From NCBI GenBank assembly GCA_016789845.1, contig JAEUQA010000034.1, positions 1 through 61,419 of the forward strand: a stretch of DNA of 61,419 bases, read 5' to 3'. The stretch is from Chromatiales bacterium (lineage in GTDB: Bacteria; Pseudomonadota; Gammaproteobacteria; Steroidobacterales; GCA-2729495). The position numbers and the translations under genes were made by a program. Of the stretch, positions 51,664 through 61,369 are shown in pieces. Position 1 is the stretch's first letter; every line of letters starts with the position of its first letter. The notes beneath the pieces are model-generated. The model made no database searches. It had not been told where the DNA came from and worked only from the letters and a program-made list of their open reading frames with translations.

Positions 51664-53335
51664 CGGTCAGCCCTACCTGTTCCTCATTGCCGCTGGTCCG
51701 GTGGCGGTACTCCGCCTTGCCTTCCCTGACGCCGCGCTCACCGACGACCAGCCGGTGCGGAATGCCCACCAGGTCGGCGTCGGCGAACTTCACGCCGGGG
51801 CGGGCGTCCCGGTCATCGAACAGCACGTCGAAACCGGCGGCCTGCAGATCCTTGTACAGGGCGCCGGCCGCTGCTGTGACGGGGTCGGACTTCTTGGGAT
51901 TGATCTCGATCAGGATTACGTCGAAGGGGCTCATGGGCTCCGGCCAGAGGATGCCGTTCCCGTCGTGATTCTGCTCGATGGCGGCGCCGACGATGCGGGA
52001 TACCCCGATGCCGTAGCAGCCCATGGTCATGACGCGCTCCTTGCCGTCCTGGTCCAGGACCACCGCATGCATGCTCTGGCTGTACTTGTCGCCCAGCTGG
52101 AAGATGTGGCCAACCTCGATGCCGCGGGCGATGGTCAGGGCGCCGCCGCCGCCCGGGCTGGGGTCGCCCGTCTCCACGTTGCGCAGGTCCGCCGCCCGGG
52201 GCAGCGGCAGGTCGCGCTCCCAGTTGACGCCGGTCAGGTGCGCGTCGGCCGCGTTGGCGCCGCAGACGAAATCGGCCAGGACGAGGGCGCTGTGATCGGC
52301 GACCATCGGCAGCGGCAGGTTCACTGGGCCTATGGCGCCGACGGGCGCGCCCGTGGCGGCAAGCACGCGCTCCGGCGAGGCCAGCTTCAGCGGCCGGGCA
52401 ACGCCCGGCGCGCGCTCGGCCTTCAGCGGGTTCAGTTCGTGATCGCCGCGCAGGAGCAACGCAACGAGCCCGCCATCGCTGCCTTCCACCACCAGCGTCT
52501 TCAGGCACTGGCTGGCGCCGACCTTCAGGAACGCCGTCACGTCGTCGATGGAACGGACGCCCGGCGTCGGCACCCGCGTGAGTGCCTGGGTGCCCGCCGG
52601 GCGCGGGATGGCGGGTGGCGCGGCCGGTGCCATTTCGACGTTGGCGGCGAAGCTGTCCCCCTCACACCAGGCGATCCGGTCCTCGCCGGATTCCGCGAGG
52701 ACGTGGAACTCCTGGGAACGGGAGCCGCCGATCTCGCCGCCGTGGGCGTCCACCTTCCGGAAGCGCAGCCCGAGGCGGGTGAAGATCCGCGAGTAGGCTT
52801 CGGCCATGGCGTCGTAGGTGGCCTCCAGCGAGGCCTGGTCCAGGTGGAAGGAGTAGGCGTCCTTCATGACGAACTCGCGGGCGCGCATCACGCCGAACCG
52901 GGGGCGGATCTCGTCGCGGAACTTGGTATTGATCTGGTAGTAGTTCACCGGCAGCTGGCGGTAGCTGCGCAGTTCGCGCCGGGCCACTTCGGTGACCACT
53001 TCCTCGGCAGTGGGGGCGAAGCAATAATCACGGTCGTGGCGGTCCCGGATGCGGAGCAGGAGATCGCCGTAGACGTCCCACCGCCCGGTTTCCTGCCAGA
53101 GTTCGGCGGGCTGGACGGCCGGCATCAGGATCTCGAGGGCGCCGGCCCGGTCCATCTCCTCGCGCACGATGCGCTCCACCTTGCGCAGTACCCGGAGGCC
53201 CAGGGGCATCCAGGTAAACAGGCCGGAAGAGAGGCGGCGCACCAGGCCGGCCCGCAGCATCAGCTGGTGGCTGATGATCTCGGCGTCAGCGGGAACTTCC
53301 TTCAGGGTCGTGAGCGGGAGGTGGGTCAGGCGCAT
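51614..53335 (-). CDS. proS: prolyl-tRNA synthetase
   Basis: This encodes a 573-residue bacterial-type class II synthetase with an editing domain. It shows LMLRAGLVRRLSSGLFTWMP, motif 2 region FAPTAEEVVTEVARRELRSY then KFRDEIRPRFGVMRAREFVM, the inserted deacylase (editing) domain about residues 225-410 (SQCLKTLVV, LLLRGDHELN, GPVNLPLPMVADHS) and motif 3 VMTMGCYGIGVSRIVGAAIE. The C-terminal anticodon domain starts DVILIEINPKKSD. The ATG at 53335 is the first residue of MRLTHLPLTTLKEVPADAEI. The 3' end overlaps the lytic transglycosylase start. Confidence 0.97.
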   Translation of the reverse strand: MRLTHLPLTTLKEVPADAEIISHQLMLRAGLVRRLSSGLFTWMPLGLRVLRKVERIVREEMDRAGALEILMPAVQPAELWQETGRWDVYGDLLLRIRDRHDRDYCFAPTAEEVVTEVARRELRSYRQLPVNYYQINTKFRDEIRPRFGVMRAREFVMKDAYSFHLDQASLEATYDAMAEAYSRIFTRLGLRFRKVDAHGGEIGGSRSQEFHVLAESGEDRIAWCEGDSFAANVEMAPAAPPAIPRPAGTQALTRVPTPGVRSIDDVTAFLKVGASQCLKTLVVEGSDGGLVALLLRGDHELNPLKAERAPGVARPLKLASPERVLAATGAPVGAIGPVNLPLPMVADHSALVLADFVCGANAADAHLTGVNWERDLPLPRAADLRNVETGDPSPGGGGALTIARGIEVGHIFQLGDKYSQSMHAVVLDQDGKERVMTMGCYGIGVSRIVGAAIEQNHDGNGILWPEPMSPFDVILIEINPKKSDPVTAAAGALYKDLQAAGFDVLFDDRDARPGVKFADADLVGIPHRLVVGERGVREGKAEYRHRTSGNEEQVGLTDVLDFLRARRELPRQG

Positions 53336-53491
53336 CGCACAATGGTCTCTGGCAGGCCGGGAGGTGGACGCGCGGCATGATAGCCCGCAGCGCCAGCCTT
53401 GTCCCCGCGGGACGGTTGCTGTATCTGGGTGACTGGCCGTGGCAAGATGATTCCCGACAGCGCTATCCACCGCTGGAGTATCGAAGCAGCC

Positions 53492-54292
53492 ATGCCAGAG
53501 CCGGGCACCATCGGGCCAGCCCCCAGGCGGCGGGCAATCTACCTGCTGCCCAACCTGCTGACGACGGGCACCCTGTTCGCGGGCTTCTACGGGATCGTCG
53601 CGTCCATTGACGGCCACTACGCGCCGGCCTGCATCGCCGTCTTCATTGCCGCCCTCCTCGACGGCCTGGACGGCCGGCTCGCCCGCCTTACCCATACCGA
53701 ATCGGAGTTCGGCAAGCAGTACGACAGCCTTGCCGACATGGTCGCGTTCGGCATGGCGCCCGCCATCATCGTCTACCTCTGGGGGCTCAAGGCGCTGGCG
53801 GAGTACGGCTGGGCCTGGGGGAAGCTGGGCTGGCTTGCCGCCTTCCTGTATGCGGTAGCCGCGGCACTCCGGCTTGCGCGCTTCAACGTGGCGTCGAAGA
53901 CCAGCGACCGGCGCTTCTTCGAGGGCCTGCCGAGCCCGTCCGCCGCCGGGCTCGTGGCCAGCATGGTCTGGCTGGAGTCCGACCTGGGGCTGGGCGGCCT
54001 GCCCGCCCTCGCCGTCAGCACCGCCATCACGGTGACCGCCGGCGTCCTCATGGTTTCCGGGTTTGCATACTACAGCTTCAAGGAGCTCGGGCCACGCGGC
54101 CGGATCTCCTTCGCGTACGTGTTCGTCATTCCCCTGGTCTTCGTGCTCATCGCCCTCGATCCGCCCAAGGTGTGTTTCATCATCGCGGCGATTTACGCGC
54201 TGTCCGGCGTCGCCAACGCGGCGTGGCGGCGGCAGCGCCGTCTGACCGGGCGCACGCGCCGGCCCGCCGACGGGTCCAGCACCGGACCCTGA
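53492..54292 (+). CDS. pssA: CDP-diacylglycerol-serine O-phosphatidyltransferase
   Basis: This encodes a 266-residue membrane enzyme of phosphatidylserine (hence phosphatidylethanolamine) synthesis, of the CDP-alcohol transferase type. It starts AIYLLPNLLTTGTLFAGFYG. The catalytic motif is LLDGLDGRLARLTHTESEFG followed by KQYDSLADMVAFGMAPAII, and ALRLARFNVASKTSDRRFFE, GLPSPSAAGL is the family's R-L-A-R-F-N/P-x-P motif. Several helices follow. Start at 53492 is preferred: upstream in-frame ATGs lie in untidy sequence. It opens a run pssA, uracil-DNA glycosylase, rimI, UMF1 transporter. Confidence 0.94.
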   Translation: MPEPGTIGPAPRRRAIYLLPNLLTTGTLFAGFYGIVASIDGHYAPACIAVFIAALLDGLDGRLARLTHTESEFGKQYDSLADMVAFGMAPAIIVYLWGLKALAEYGWAWGKLGWLAAFLYAVAAALRLARFNVASKTSDRRFFEGLPSPSAAGLVASMVWLESDLGLGGLPALAVSTAITVTAGVLMVSGFAYYSFKELGPRGRISFAYVFVIPLVFVLIALDPPKVCFIIAAIYALSGVANAAWRRQRRLTGRTRRPADGSSTGP

Positions 54293-54314
54293 TTCGCGGC
54301 CCCGCCCTCGTTCC

Positions 54315-55067
54315 ATGAGCACGACCACGCCACGCCTCACGAGCCAGCAACGCGACGCACTGGACGCCATGGGCATCGACGTCTGGACGCGCCGCACGGC
54401 ACTGGCGGCGCAGGAGGCAGCAGTACCGGATCCCGCTCCCGCCACGACCGCAAGGCCGGCTCAGTGGGAGATCCTGGAGCGCGAGGCCCTGGCTTGCACG
54501 AAGTGTGCGCTGCACGGGACCCGCACCCGGGTCGTCTTCGGCGTCGGTGACCGGGGTGCGTCCTGGATGGTGATCGGCGAGGCGCCGGGAGCCGACGAGG
54601 ACCGGCAGGGCGAGCCCTTCGTGGGCCGCGCCGGCCAGTTGCTGAACGAGATGCTGCGCGCCGCGGGCGTCAGCCGGGAGCAGGTCTACATCGCCAACAT
54701 CCTCAAGTGCCGGCCACCGGACAACCGGGATCCAAGGCCAGAAGAATCAGCCAGTTGTGAGGGATACCTCCAGCGCCAGATTGAACTCGTCCGGCCCGGC
54801 CTGCTCCTGGCCGTGGGCCGGATTGCCGCCCAGAACCTGCTCCGGGTGGACACCCCGATCGGGCAGTTGCGCGGCCAGGTCCATCGCTACGGTCCCGCGG
54901 CCATACCCCTCGTCGTGACCTATCACCCGGCCTATCTGCTGCGCAGCCCCGGGCAGAAGCGCAAGTCCTGGGAGGACCTCTGCCTTGCCCGCGCCACGGT
55001 CCCGCCCCTCCGGACACCAGCGTCCGGCCCCTTGCTCCAGGCCGTTCCCGCGAAAGATGAGCGCTGA
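54315..55067 (+). CDS. uracil-DNA glycosylase, family 4 type
   Basis: This encodes a 250-residue protein. The [4Fe-4S] cluster region starts ACTKCALHGTRTRVVFGVGD (C-x2-C), and the active-site motif is WMVIGEAPGADEDRQGEPFV (G-E-A-P-G, D/E) followed by GRAGQLLNEMLRAAGVSREQ. Later come YIANILKCRPPDNRDPRPEE (third cluster Cys) and VVTYHPAYLLRSPGQKRKSW, the second conserved H-P-A-Y-L-L motif. It removes uracil from DNA. The N-terminal 50 residues are a low-complexity extension common in gammaproteobacterial homologues. The 3' end overlaps rimI by 11 bases. Confidence 0.92.
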   Translation: MSTTTPRLTSQQRDALDAMGIDVWTRRTALAAQEAAVPDPAPATTARPAQWEILEREALACTKCALHGTRTRVVFGVGDRGASWMVIGEAPGADEDRQGEPFVGRAGQLLNEMLRAAGVSREQVYIANILKCRPPDNRDPRPEESASCEGYLQRQIELVRPGLLLAVGRIAAQNLLRVDTPIGQLRGQVHRYGPAAIPLVVTYHPAYLLRSPGQKRKSWEDLCLARATVPPLRTPASGPLLQAVPAKDER

Positions 55068-55533
55068 ACTCCAGGCCGTTGCCGCCACCATCCGCGACAT
55101 GCGGCAGACCGACGTGACCGTCGTGGCGACGATCGAGCAGGGCGCCTACGAATTTCCCTGGAGCCCCGGCATCTTCCGGGACTGCCTCCTCGCCGGCTAC
55201 ACGAGCCTCGTTCTCGAGCACGGTGGCAAGGTGATCGGCTACGGCATCATGTCGGTGGCCGCCGGGGAAGCCCACCTGCTCAACCTGGCCCTCTCCGGAT
55301 CCGCCCGTCGCATGGGCAATGGCCGGCGGCTGCTCCATCACCTGATGAACCTGGCCCGCCTTGCCGGGGCGGAGGGGATGTATCTCGAGGTCCGCCCCTC
55401 GAACCTGCGGGCACTGGCGCTGTACGAACGCGCGGGCTTCGAGGTGCTCGGCCGGCGCCGGGGCTACTACCGCGCCCGCGGCGGCACCGAAGACGCGGTG
55501 GTGCTGGTGCACCGGTTCCGCCGGCGGCGCTGA
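55057..55533 (+). CDS. rimI: ribosomal protein S18-alanine N-acetyltransferase
   Basis: This encodes a 158-residue GNAT enzyme. It has the RimI-type start IRDMRQTDVTVVATIEQGAY, then EFPWSPGIFRDCLLAGYTSL. Motif A, the acetyl-CoA loop, is NLALSGSARRMGNGRRLLHH, and LEVRPSNLRALALYERAGFE, VLGRRRGYYRARGGTEDAVV are the typical R-P-S-N-x-x-A-x-x-L-Y / G-F / G-x-R-x-x-Y-Y endings. The ATG lies inside the end of the uracil-DNA glycosylase gene, a neighbourhood seen in gammaproteobacteria. Substrate assignment follows from family and context. Confidence 0.9.
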   Translation: MSAELQAVAATIRDMRQTDVTVVATIEQGAYEFPWSPGIFRDCLLAGYTSLVLEHGGKVIGYGIMSVAAGEAHLLNLALSGSARRMGNGRRLLHHLMNLARLAGAEGMYLEVRPSNLRALALYERAGFEVLGRRRGYYRARGGTEDAVVLVHRFRRRR

Positions 55534-55539
55534 CGGCGG

Positions 55540-56817
55540 GTGGCAACCCCTTCCTGGCGCAGGCGGCCAGTGCTGGCCTGGGCGCTCTACGACTGGGCCA
55601 ATTCCGCCTTTGCCCTCGCCGTGCTCACGGCCTTCGTGCCGGTCATGCTCGCGGGCGCCTGGAATGACGGCGCGCCCAGTACCGTCACGACGTTCCGGCT
55701 CGGTCTCGCGAACGGCCTGGCCAGCCTGATCGTCGTGCTCCTGGCGCCGCTGCTGGGCGCGATGACGGACCAGGCCCGGCGCCGCAAGCCCTGGCTCGCG
55801 CTGTTCACCCTCGTCGGCGTCGTCGCCACGGTGCTGCTGGCCGCGGTTGCACCGGGCGACTGGCCGCTGGCCATGTCCTGCTTCGTGATGGCCTCAGTGG
55901 GCTTCTTTGCCGCCAACAGCCTCTACGACGCGATGCTGGTCGACGTGGCCGAGCCGGCCGAATTCGACCGGGTTTCCGCGTACGGCTACGGCCTCGGGTA
56001 CCTGGGCGGGGCGCTGCTCTTTACCGTCAGCGTGGTCCTGCTGGCGCGGCCGGCGGCCTTTGGCCTGGAGAGCCAGACGGCCGCCATCCAGGTGACCTTC
56101 GTCCTCGTCGGCGCCTGGTGGGCGTTGTTCTCGATACCGCTCCTGCTGTGGGTCAGGGAGCGGCACGGGGCCGCTGCGCCCGTCACCGGCGCCTTCCGCG
56201 CCGGCCTCCGGCAGCTCAGGCAAACCGTGCAGAACCTGCGGGGTGACCGCAACCTGCTCTGGTTTCTCGGCGCCTACTGGCTGTACATCGATGGCGTGTA
56301 CACCATCATCAAGATGGCAGTGGACTACGGCCTGTCCCAGGGGCTGTCGGCCGCCGACGTCACCGGCGCGATCCTGCTGACCAACTTTCTCGGCTTCCCC
56401 GCGGCGATCGCCTTCGGGGCGCTGGGCACGCGCATCGGCCCGCGCCGCGCCATCTACCTGGCCCTGGCGGTCTACATCGTGGCCACGGCCCTCGCCGTCT
56501 TCCTGACGACCGCCCCACAGTTCTACGGTCTTGCCGCCACCATTGGCCTCGTCCAGGGCGGCGTGCAGTCCCTCAGCCGCTCGCTGTATGCCCGGCTGAT
56601 CCCGCCGGAGATGAGCGGCGAGTATTTCGGGTTCTACAACATGCTGGGCAAGTTCTCGTCGATCCTGGGGCCGGTGCTGGCGGGAACCGTCGCCCTGGTG
56701 TCCGGCAGCCAGCGCGTGGGCATCCTGTCCATCATCGTGCTGTTCAGCGCCGGGCTCCTGCTGCTGACCCGGGTGCGGGTGCCGGCGGTACGCGGAAGCT
56801 CCCGACCATTTGGCTGA
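55540..56817 (+). CDS. MFS transporter, UMF1 (Atg22-like) family
   Basis: This encodes a 425-residue protein from a GTG start at 55540, with about twelve helices. The UMF1 signature is WALYDWANSAFALAVLTAFV at the N-terminus (L-Y-D-W-A-N-S-A-F). Also seen are APLLGAMTDQARRRKPWLAL (loop 2-3), FFAANSLYDAMLVDVAEPAE and VQGGVQSLSRSLYARLIPPE (helix 10-11 region), then YFGFYNMLGKFSSILGPVLA. It relates to yeast vacuolar amino acid exporter Atg22; bacterial substrates are unknown. Its last 74 bases overlap the convergent transglutaminase gene. Confidence 0.9.
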   Translation: MATPSWRRRPVLAWALYDWANSAFALAVLTAFVPVMLAGAWNDGAPSTVTTFRLGLANGLASLIVVLLAPLLGAMTDQARRRKPWLALFTLVGVVATVLLAAVAPGDWPLAMSCFVMASVGFFAANSLYDAMLVDVAEPAEFDRVSAYGYGLGYLGGALLFTVSVVLLARPAAFGLESQTAAIQVTFVLVGAWWALFSIPLLLWVRERHGAAAPVTGAFRAGLRQLRQTVQNLRGDRNLLWFLGAYWLYIDGVYTIIKMAVDYGLSQGLSAADVTGAILLTNFLGFPAAIAFGALGTRIGPRRAIYLALAVYIVATALAVFLTTAPQFYGLAATIGLVQGGVQSLSRSLYARLIPPEMSGEYFGFYNMLGKFSSILGPVLAGTVALVSGSQRVGILSIIVLFSAGLLLLTRVRVPAVRGSSRPFG

Positions 56818-58831
56818 AACGCTGGACGTCGGCCACGGTGGGTATCTGCTCGTAGCGCAGGCGCAGGTAGTGGGCCGCCAGGGCCCGCACCGTGGCGCCC
56901 AGGTCCGGGCGCAGGTCCGCGACCGCTGCCGCATACTCGGCCGGCCCTTCATGGGGCGCGCGGGGCCGCACCGACCGGGCCAGCCGGCGGCACAGCCGCT
57001 GCCAGATTTCCTCGACCCGGTCGGGCCGGGCCGGGCCGGAGCGCAGGCCAAACAGCGTGAAGACGATGAGGACGGCACTCACCGTGACGGCGCACGCCAG
57101 CGCGACGTCGCGCAGGGAAGGTGACTGGATGCCCAGGCTCTCGAGCAGCGCCGACTGCTGGTCCGGGCCGAAGGCGAGCACCCAGCGGTCCCAGGTGGCA
57201 TTCAGTGCATCCCAGCTCAATGCCATCCGCTCGAACCACTTGCTGCCACCGAGCAGCGGCAGGGTGTCGCCCGCGAGCCCGGGCAGGGCCGCGTCCAGGC
57301 CGCTCTCGATCCGCTCCGGCGCGACGGCACCCGTGGGGTCGTAGCGTATCCACCGGCCGTCGAGCCAGACTTCCGTCCAGGCATGGGCATCGGACTGGCG
57401 GATGATCCAGTAGTCCGCCACGGGATTTCGCGCGCCACCCTGGTAGCCGGCCACGACCCGGGCTGGCAGGCCCGCCGCCCGGGCAAGCACGGCGAACGCG
57501 GAAGCGTAGTGCTCGCAGAACCCGGCGCGCGTCCGGAACAGGAAATCGTCCACGGGCTGCGGGCCCAGGGCCGGCGGCTGGAGCGTGTAGAAGAACTGCT
57601 GCTCGCGGAACATGCGCAGCACCCGCCGCAGGTAGTCCTCGTCCGAGCCGGCGTCCCGGCGAAGCTCGCGGGCCAGCGCGACGGCTCGCGGGTTGGCGTC
57701 GCCCGCCAGGTCACGGTTCACGGGCTGCGGCGGCCCCGCATCCCGGAAGCTGCCGGTCGCCACCGACTGCCCGTTCCAGGCCATGCGGCGGTCCAGCGGG
57801 CGCTTGCTGAGCAGTTCCAGCGTGCCCGCGAGCCGGCCCTCGGGAACGTCCCAGCGGAGCGGAGTCTCGAGCGGCAGCAGCCACCGCTGCTGATTGGGCT
57901 CGAGCGTGATCTCGTAGCTGTAGACCGGTTGCCCCGCGACCGGCGCCGGCGCGTAGTCGCGCAGCGCCGGCAGGCCCTCCCGCAGGGAGTCCGGCTGCGT
58001 GCGCCAGCGGCGCCCGTCGAAGCGCTCGAGGACCGGTCCCCGCCAGTACAGTTCCGCGGGCTGGGGGCTCGGGCCGCTGAAGCGAACGCGGAACGCCACC
58101 TCGTCCGACCGGGCGAGTTCGGTGATGTCGCCCGGGCTCATCTGGTCCGACAGTCCCGTCAGCCCGCCGCCGCCCGGCGCCGGGAGCGCCCAGAAGGGGC
58201 CCGGCAGCCGGGGGAACAGCACGAAGAGCGCGAGCGCGAGGGGCAGCGCCTGCAGGAGCAGCCGGCCCGTCATCCGGATGGCCTGTGCCGGGGACAGCAG
58301 CCCGGCGGGACGCGCGCTTTGCAGCAGCGCGAGCGTGCCCAGCACGACGCCGGCGGCAAGCTGCGGGATCGAGGCGACGGATTGCTCCCGCAGGAAGCCG
58401 GCGAACAGCACGAACCAGGCGATGAGGATCACGATGCTCCGGTCCCGGGTCGAGTGCGTCTCGAGAAGCTTCAGGGCCAGCATGAGGATCAGGAGGGCCG
58501 AGCCGGCGTCCAGCCCTGAAATGCGGCGATACGCGAACACGACGGCGAAGGACCCGGCGAGGGTCAGCGCGGCGCGCAGGAATTTGCCCGGCAGGTCCCA
58601 GCCCCAGCGCGCCGCGCCGAGTCGCCAGATCACCGAACCACAGAGTGCCGCAATCACCCAGGGCTGCACCGATCCCGCGTGGGGCCCAACGGCAACGGCG
58701 ATGAGCAGCGTCAGCCAGGCGAGCTGGCCGAATGACGAGGGGCTGCGGTGCGCCTCCCGGGAAGCGGCGCCCGGCGCTTCCCACTCGTGCGTGGACTCGC
58801 GCAGGTCCGGGGATGCCAGTTCACGGCCCAC
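56744..58831 (-). CDS. TgpA-type transglutaminase with DUF3488 membrane domain
   Basis: This encodes a 695-residue membrane protein. Five to six N-terminal helices (e.g. LAWLTLLIAVAVGPHAG and IVILIAWFVLFAGFLREQSV) form the DUF3488 part. A periplasmic transglutaminase-like core follows with the triad Cys in RTRAGFCEHYASAFAVLARA (about 440), His in QSDAHAWTEVWLDG (about 482) and Asp in RYDPTGAVAPERI (about 500). A further helix (LACAVTVSAVLIVFTLFGLR) precedes a cytoplasmic tail (DUF4129-like). P. aeruginosa TgpA has this layout and is essential. It follows DUF58 and moxR genes in the usual cluster, overlapping the DUF58 stop by 11 bases. Confidence 0.9.
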   Translation of the reverse strand: MGRELASPDLRESTHEWEAPGAASREAHRSPSSFGQLAWLTLLIAVAVGPHAGSVQPWVIAALCGSVIWRLGAARWGWDLPGKFLRAALTLAGSFAVVFAYRRISGLDAGSALLILMLALKLLETHSTRDRSIVILIAWFVLFAGFLREQSVASIPQLAAGVVLGTLALLQSARPAGLLSPAQAIRMTGRLLLQALPLALALFVLFPRLPGPFWALPAPGGGGLTGLSDQMSPGDITELARSDEVAFRVRFSGPSPQPAELYWRGPVLERFDGRRWRTQPDSLREGLPALRDYAPAPVAGQPVYSYEITLEPNQQRWLLPLETPLRWDVPEGRLAGTLELLSKRPLDRRMAWNGQSVATGSFRDAGPPQPVNRDLAGDANPRAVALARELRRDAGSDEDYLRRVLRMFREQQFFYTLQPPALGPQPVDDFLFRTRAGFCEHYASAFAVLARAAGLPARVVAGYQGGARNPVADYWIIRQSDAHAWTEVWLDGRWIRYDPTGAVAPERIESGLDAALPGLAGDTLPLLGGSKWFERMALSWDALNATWDRWVLAFGPDQQSALLESLGIQSPSLRDVALACAVTVSAVLIVFTLFGLRSGPARPDRVEEIWQRLCRRLARSVRPRAPHEGPAEYAAAVADLRPDLGATVRALAAHYLRLRYEQIPTVADVQRFSQMVGSFRVPPAPAPGSAAGARR

Positions 58832-59840
58832 GGGCTGCGCCCCGGACGTCGGCGGTCGATGGCTGGTAGGTGGCGAGCACGGCCAGGCAGCGGTGGTAAT
58901 GGTCGGGACCTGCCATGGGCTGGAGTTCCATTCCCGGCAGGCGCAGGCCGAATGACTGGCCGGCGGCCTCCGCGTCGATGACCAGGCGCGTGAGCAGCGA
59001 GAGCCGCTCCTCCGGATCGGTTGCCGGCATGGCGTTCCAGTCGAGCCAGGCGGAGCCCGCGCCGCTGCGATAGTCCTTGGCCAGCAGCTCGCCCGTGCGC
59101 GCCCAGGCCTTCCAGGCGATCCGCGAAAGTGACTCGCCCGCGAGCGGTGGCCGCAGGCCGGTGAACTCGTCGGTGCCCCGCACGGACTCGCCCGCGTTCT
59201 CGGGATCGGCGCCGGCCGGTGGCAGGCGCACGCTGGCGCTTCCCGCAGGCCGTGGGTACACGAGCAACTCGCGTTCGGGGTAGAGCAGCGCCCAGGACTC
59301 GAAGAGGCCCAGCGGGTGGCGCGTGCTCACGCGGATCTCCGGGCAGCGCAGGCGGCCCCGCCTGTCCGTGGCCAGCCGCAGCGTGAGGGCGGCGGCGCCC
59401 CCCGCCGGCAGGTCCACGGCGGGTGTGCGCTCCGTCGCTGGCCCGGCCGCGATCTGCCAGCGCGGCGCACGGCCCGGATTCGTCACGTGCAGCGTGCATT
59501 CCATCGGCTCGCCCGCAAAAACTGGCGTGCAGCCGCTGACCGAGAGCCGCAGTCCCGCCAGGTTGCGCTGGCAATGATGAATGCTGACCACGGCGACCGC
59601 CGTGAGCACGAAGGCCAGGGCGAAGCCCATGTTGTTGCTGTAGTTGAGCGCGCCGAGCAGCATGGTGAAGAACACCAGGCCGAAGACCAGGCCGCTCCGG
59701 GTGGGGAGAATGTAGACGCGCCCCTGATGCAGTTCGACGAACTCGCCATCGGCGCCCTGCCGGCGGCGGGCCCAGCGCCGGACCTGGCGTTTCAGGAAGG
59801 GTGGCAGCCGGCGGCCTGGCCTGCTCGCTGCGGCGCCCAT
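58821..59840 (-). CDS. DUF58 domain protein
   Basis: This encodes a 339-residue protein of the MoxR-DUF58-TgpA module. Near the N-terminus are two helices (SGLVFGLVFFTMLLGALNYS, then NNMGFALAFVLTAVAVVSIH). The beta-rich middle contains LRCPEIRVSTRHPLGLFESW. The DUF58 core is GTDEFTGLRPPLAGESLSRI, AWKAWARTGELLAKDY, with the R-x-Y/F-x-x-G-D and I-x-W-K-A motifs. DUF58 proteins are thought to accept action by MoxR ATPases, possibly in assembling envelope complexes. It begins one base after the moxR stop and overlaps tgpA. Confidence 0.9.
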   Translation of the reverse strand: MGAAASRPGRRLPPFLKRQVRRWARRRQGADGEFVELHQGRVYILPTRSGLVFGLVFFTMLLGALNYSNNMGFALAFVLTAVAVVSIHHCQRNLAGLRLSVSGCTPVFAGEPMECTLHVTNPGRAPRWQIAAGPATERTPAVDLPAGGAAALTLRLATDRRGRLRCPEIRVSTRHPLGLFESWALLYPERELLVYPRPAGSASVRLPPAGADPENAGESVRGTDEFTGLRPPLAGESLSRIAWKAWARTGELLAKDYRSGAGSAWLDWNAMPATDPEERLSLLTRLVIDAEAAGQSFGLRLPGMELQPMAGPDHYHRCLAVLATYQPSTADVRGAARGP

Positions 59841-59841
59841 T

Positions 59842-60804
<963 letters not shown>

Positions 60805-60946
60805 GCTGCGTTCCACTCGAGGGTGTTCCGGTCCGAAGATACCATGGCATCTTGCCGGAACCGCCGGGGCCGGATCGCGAACTGGGGCACAGATTTGCCC
60901 GTCCTGCGCCATACTCCCGGGCCACGGTCCCACCACGGAGCTCTGC
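60805..60946. promoter_or_regulatory. divergent intergenic region, moxR / msrB
   Basis: This 142-base region must hold promoters for both genes. CATACT near 60910 could be a -10 for msrB, but no matched -35 is obvious. ACGGAG before the msrB ATG can serve as its ribosome-binding site. No operator-like palindrome was recognised. Confidence 0.35.
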
Positions 60947-61369
60947 ATGGCACGCGATCCGAACAAGCCCAAGCCCGAGCAGTACCGCGCCGTCCTGGAT
61001 CCGGATCGGTACGGGGTGCTCTTCGAGGAGAATACCGAGCGTCCGTTCACCAGCCCGCTCAACGACGAGAAGCGCGCCGGCACCTTCATCTGCGCCGCCT
61101 GTCATTCGCCGCTGTTCGTCACGTCGGGCAAGTTCGACAGCGGCACCGGCTGGCCGAGCTTCTTCCAGCCCATTGCTGAATCGAGCCTCGGCACGAAGCG
61201 TGATTTCCACCTGCTCGTGCCCCGGACGGAGTACCACTGCGCCCGCTGCGGCGGCCACCATGGCCATGTGTTCAAGGACGGGCCGGCGCCCACCGGGCTG
61301 CGCTACTGCAACAACGGCCTTGCGCTGAAGTTCATTCCCGACGGCGAGCCGCTGCCCGAGCTGCGGTAG
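60947..61369 (+). CDS. msrB: peptide-methionine (R)-S-oxide reductase
   Basis: This encodes a 140-residue protein that reduces the R form of methionine sulfoxide. The zinc ligands are the Cys pairs ICAACHSP (49, 52) and YHCARCGG (98, 101). Signature segments are SGKFDSGTGWPSFFQPI and CGGHHGHVFKDGPAPTGLRY. The catalytic Cys is at about 121 in RYCNNGLALKFIP, where most homologues have C-V/I-N-S rather than C-N-N-G. No msrA domain is fused. Start at 60947; upstream in-frame codons belong to the opposite gene. Confidence 0.95.
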   Translation: MARDPNKPKPEQYRAVLDPDRYGVLFEENTERPFTSPLNDEKRAGTFICAACHSPLFVTSGKFDSGTGWPSFFQPIAESSLGTKRDFHLLVPRTEYHCARCGGHHGHVFKDGPAPTGLRYCNNGLALKFIPDGEPLPELR

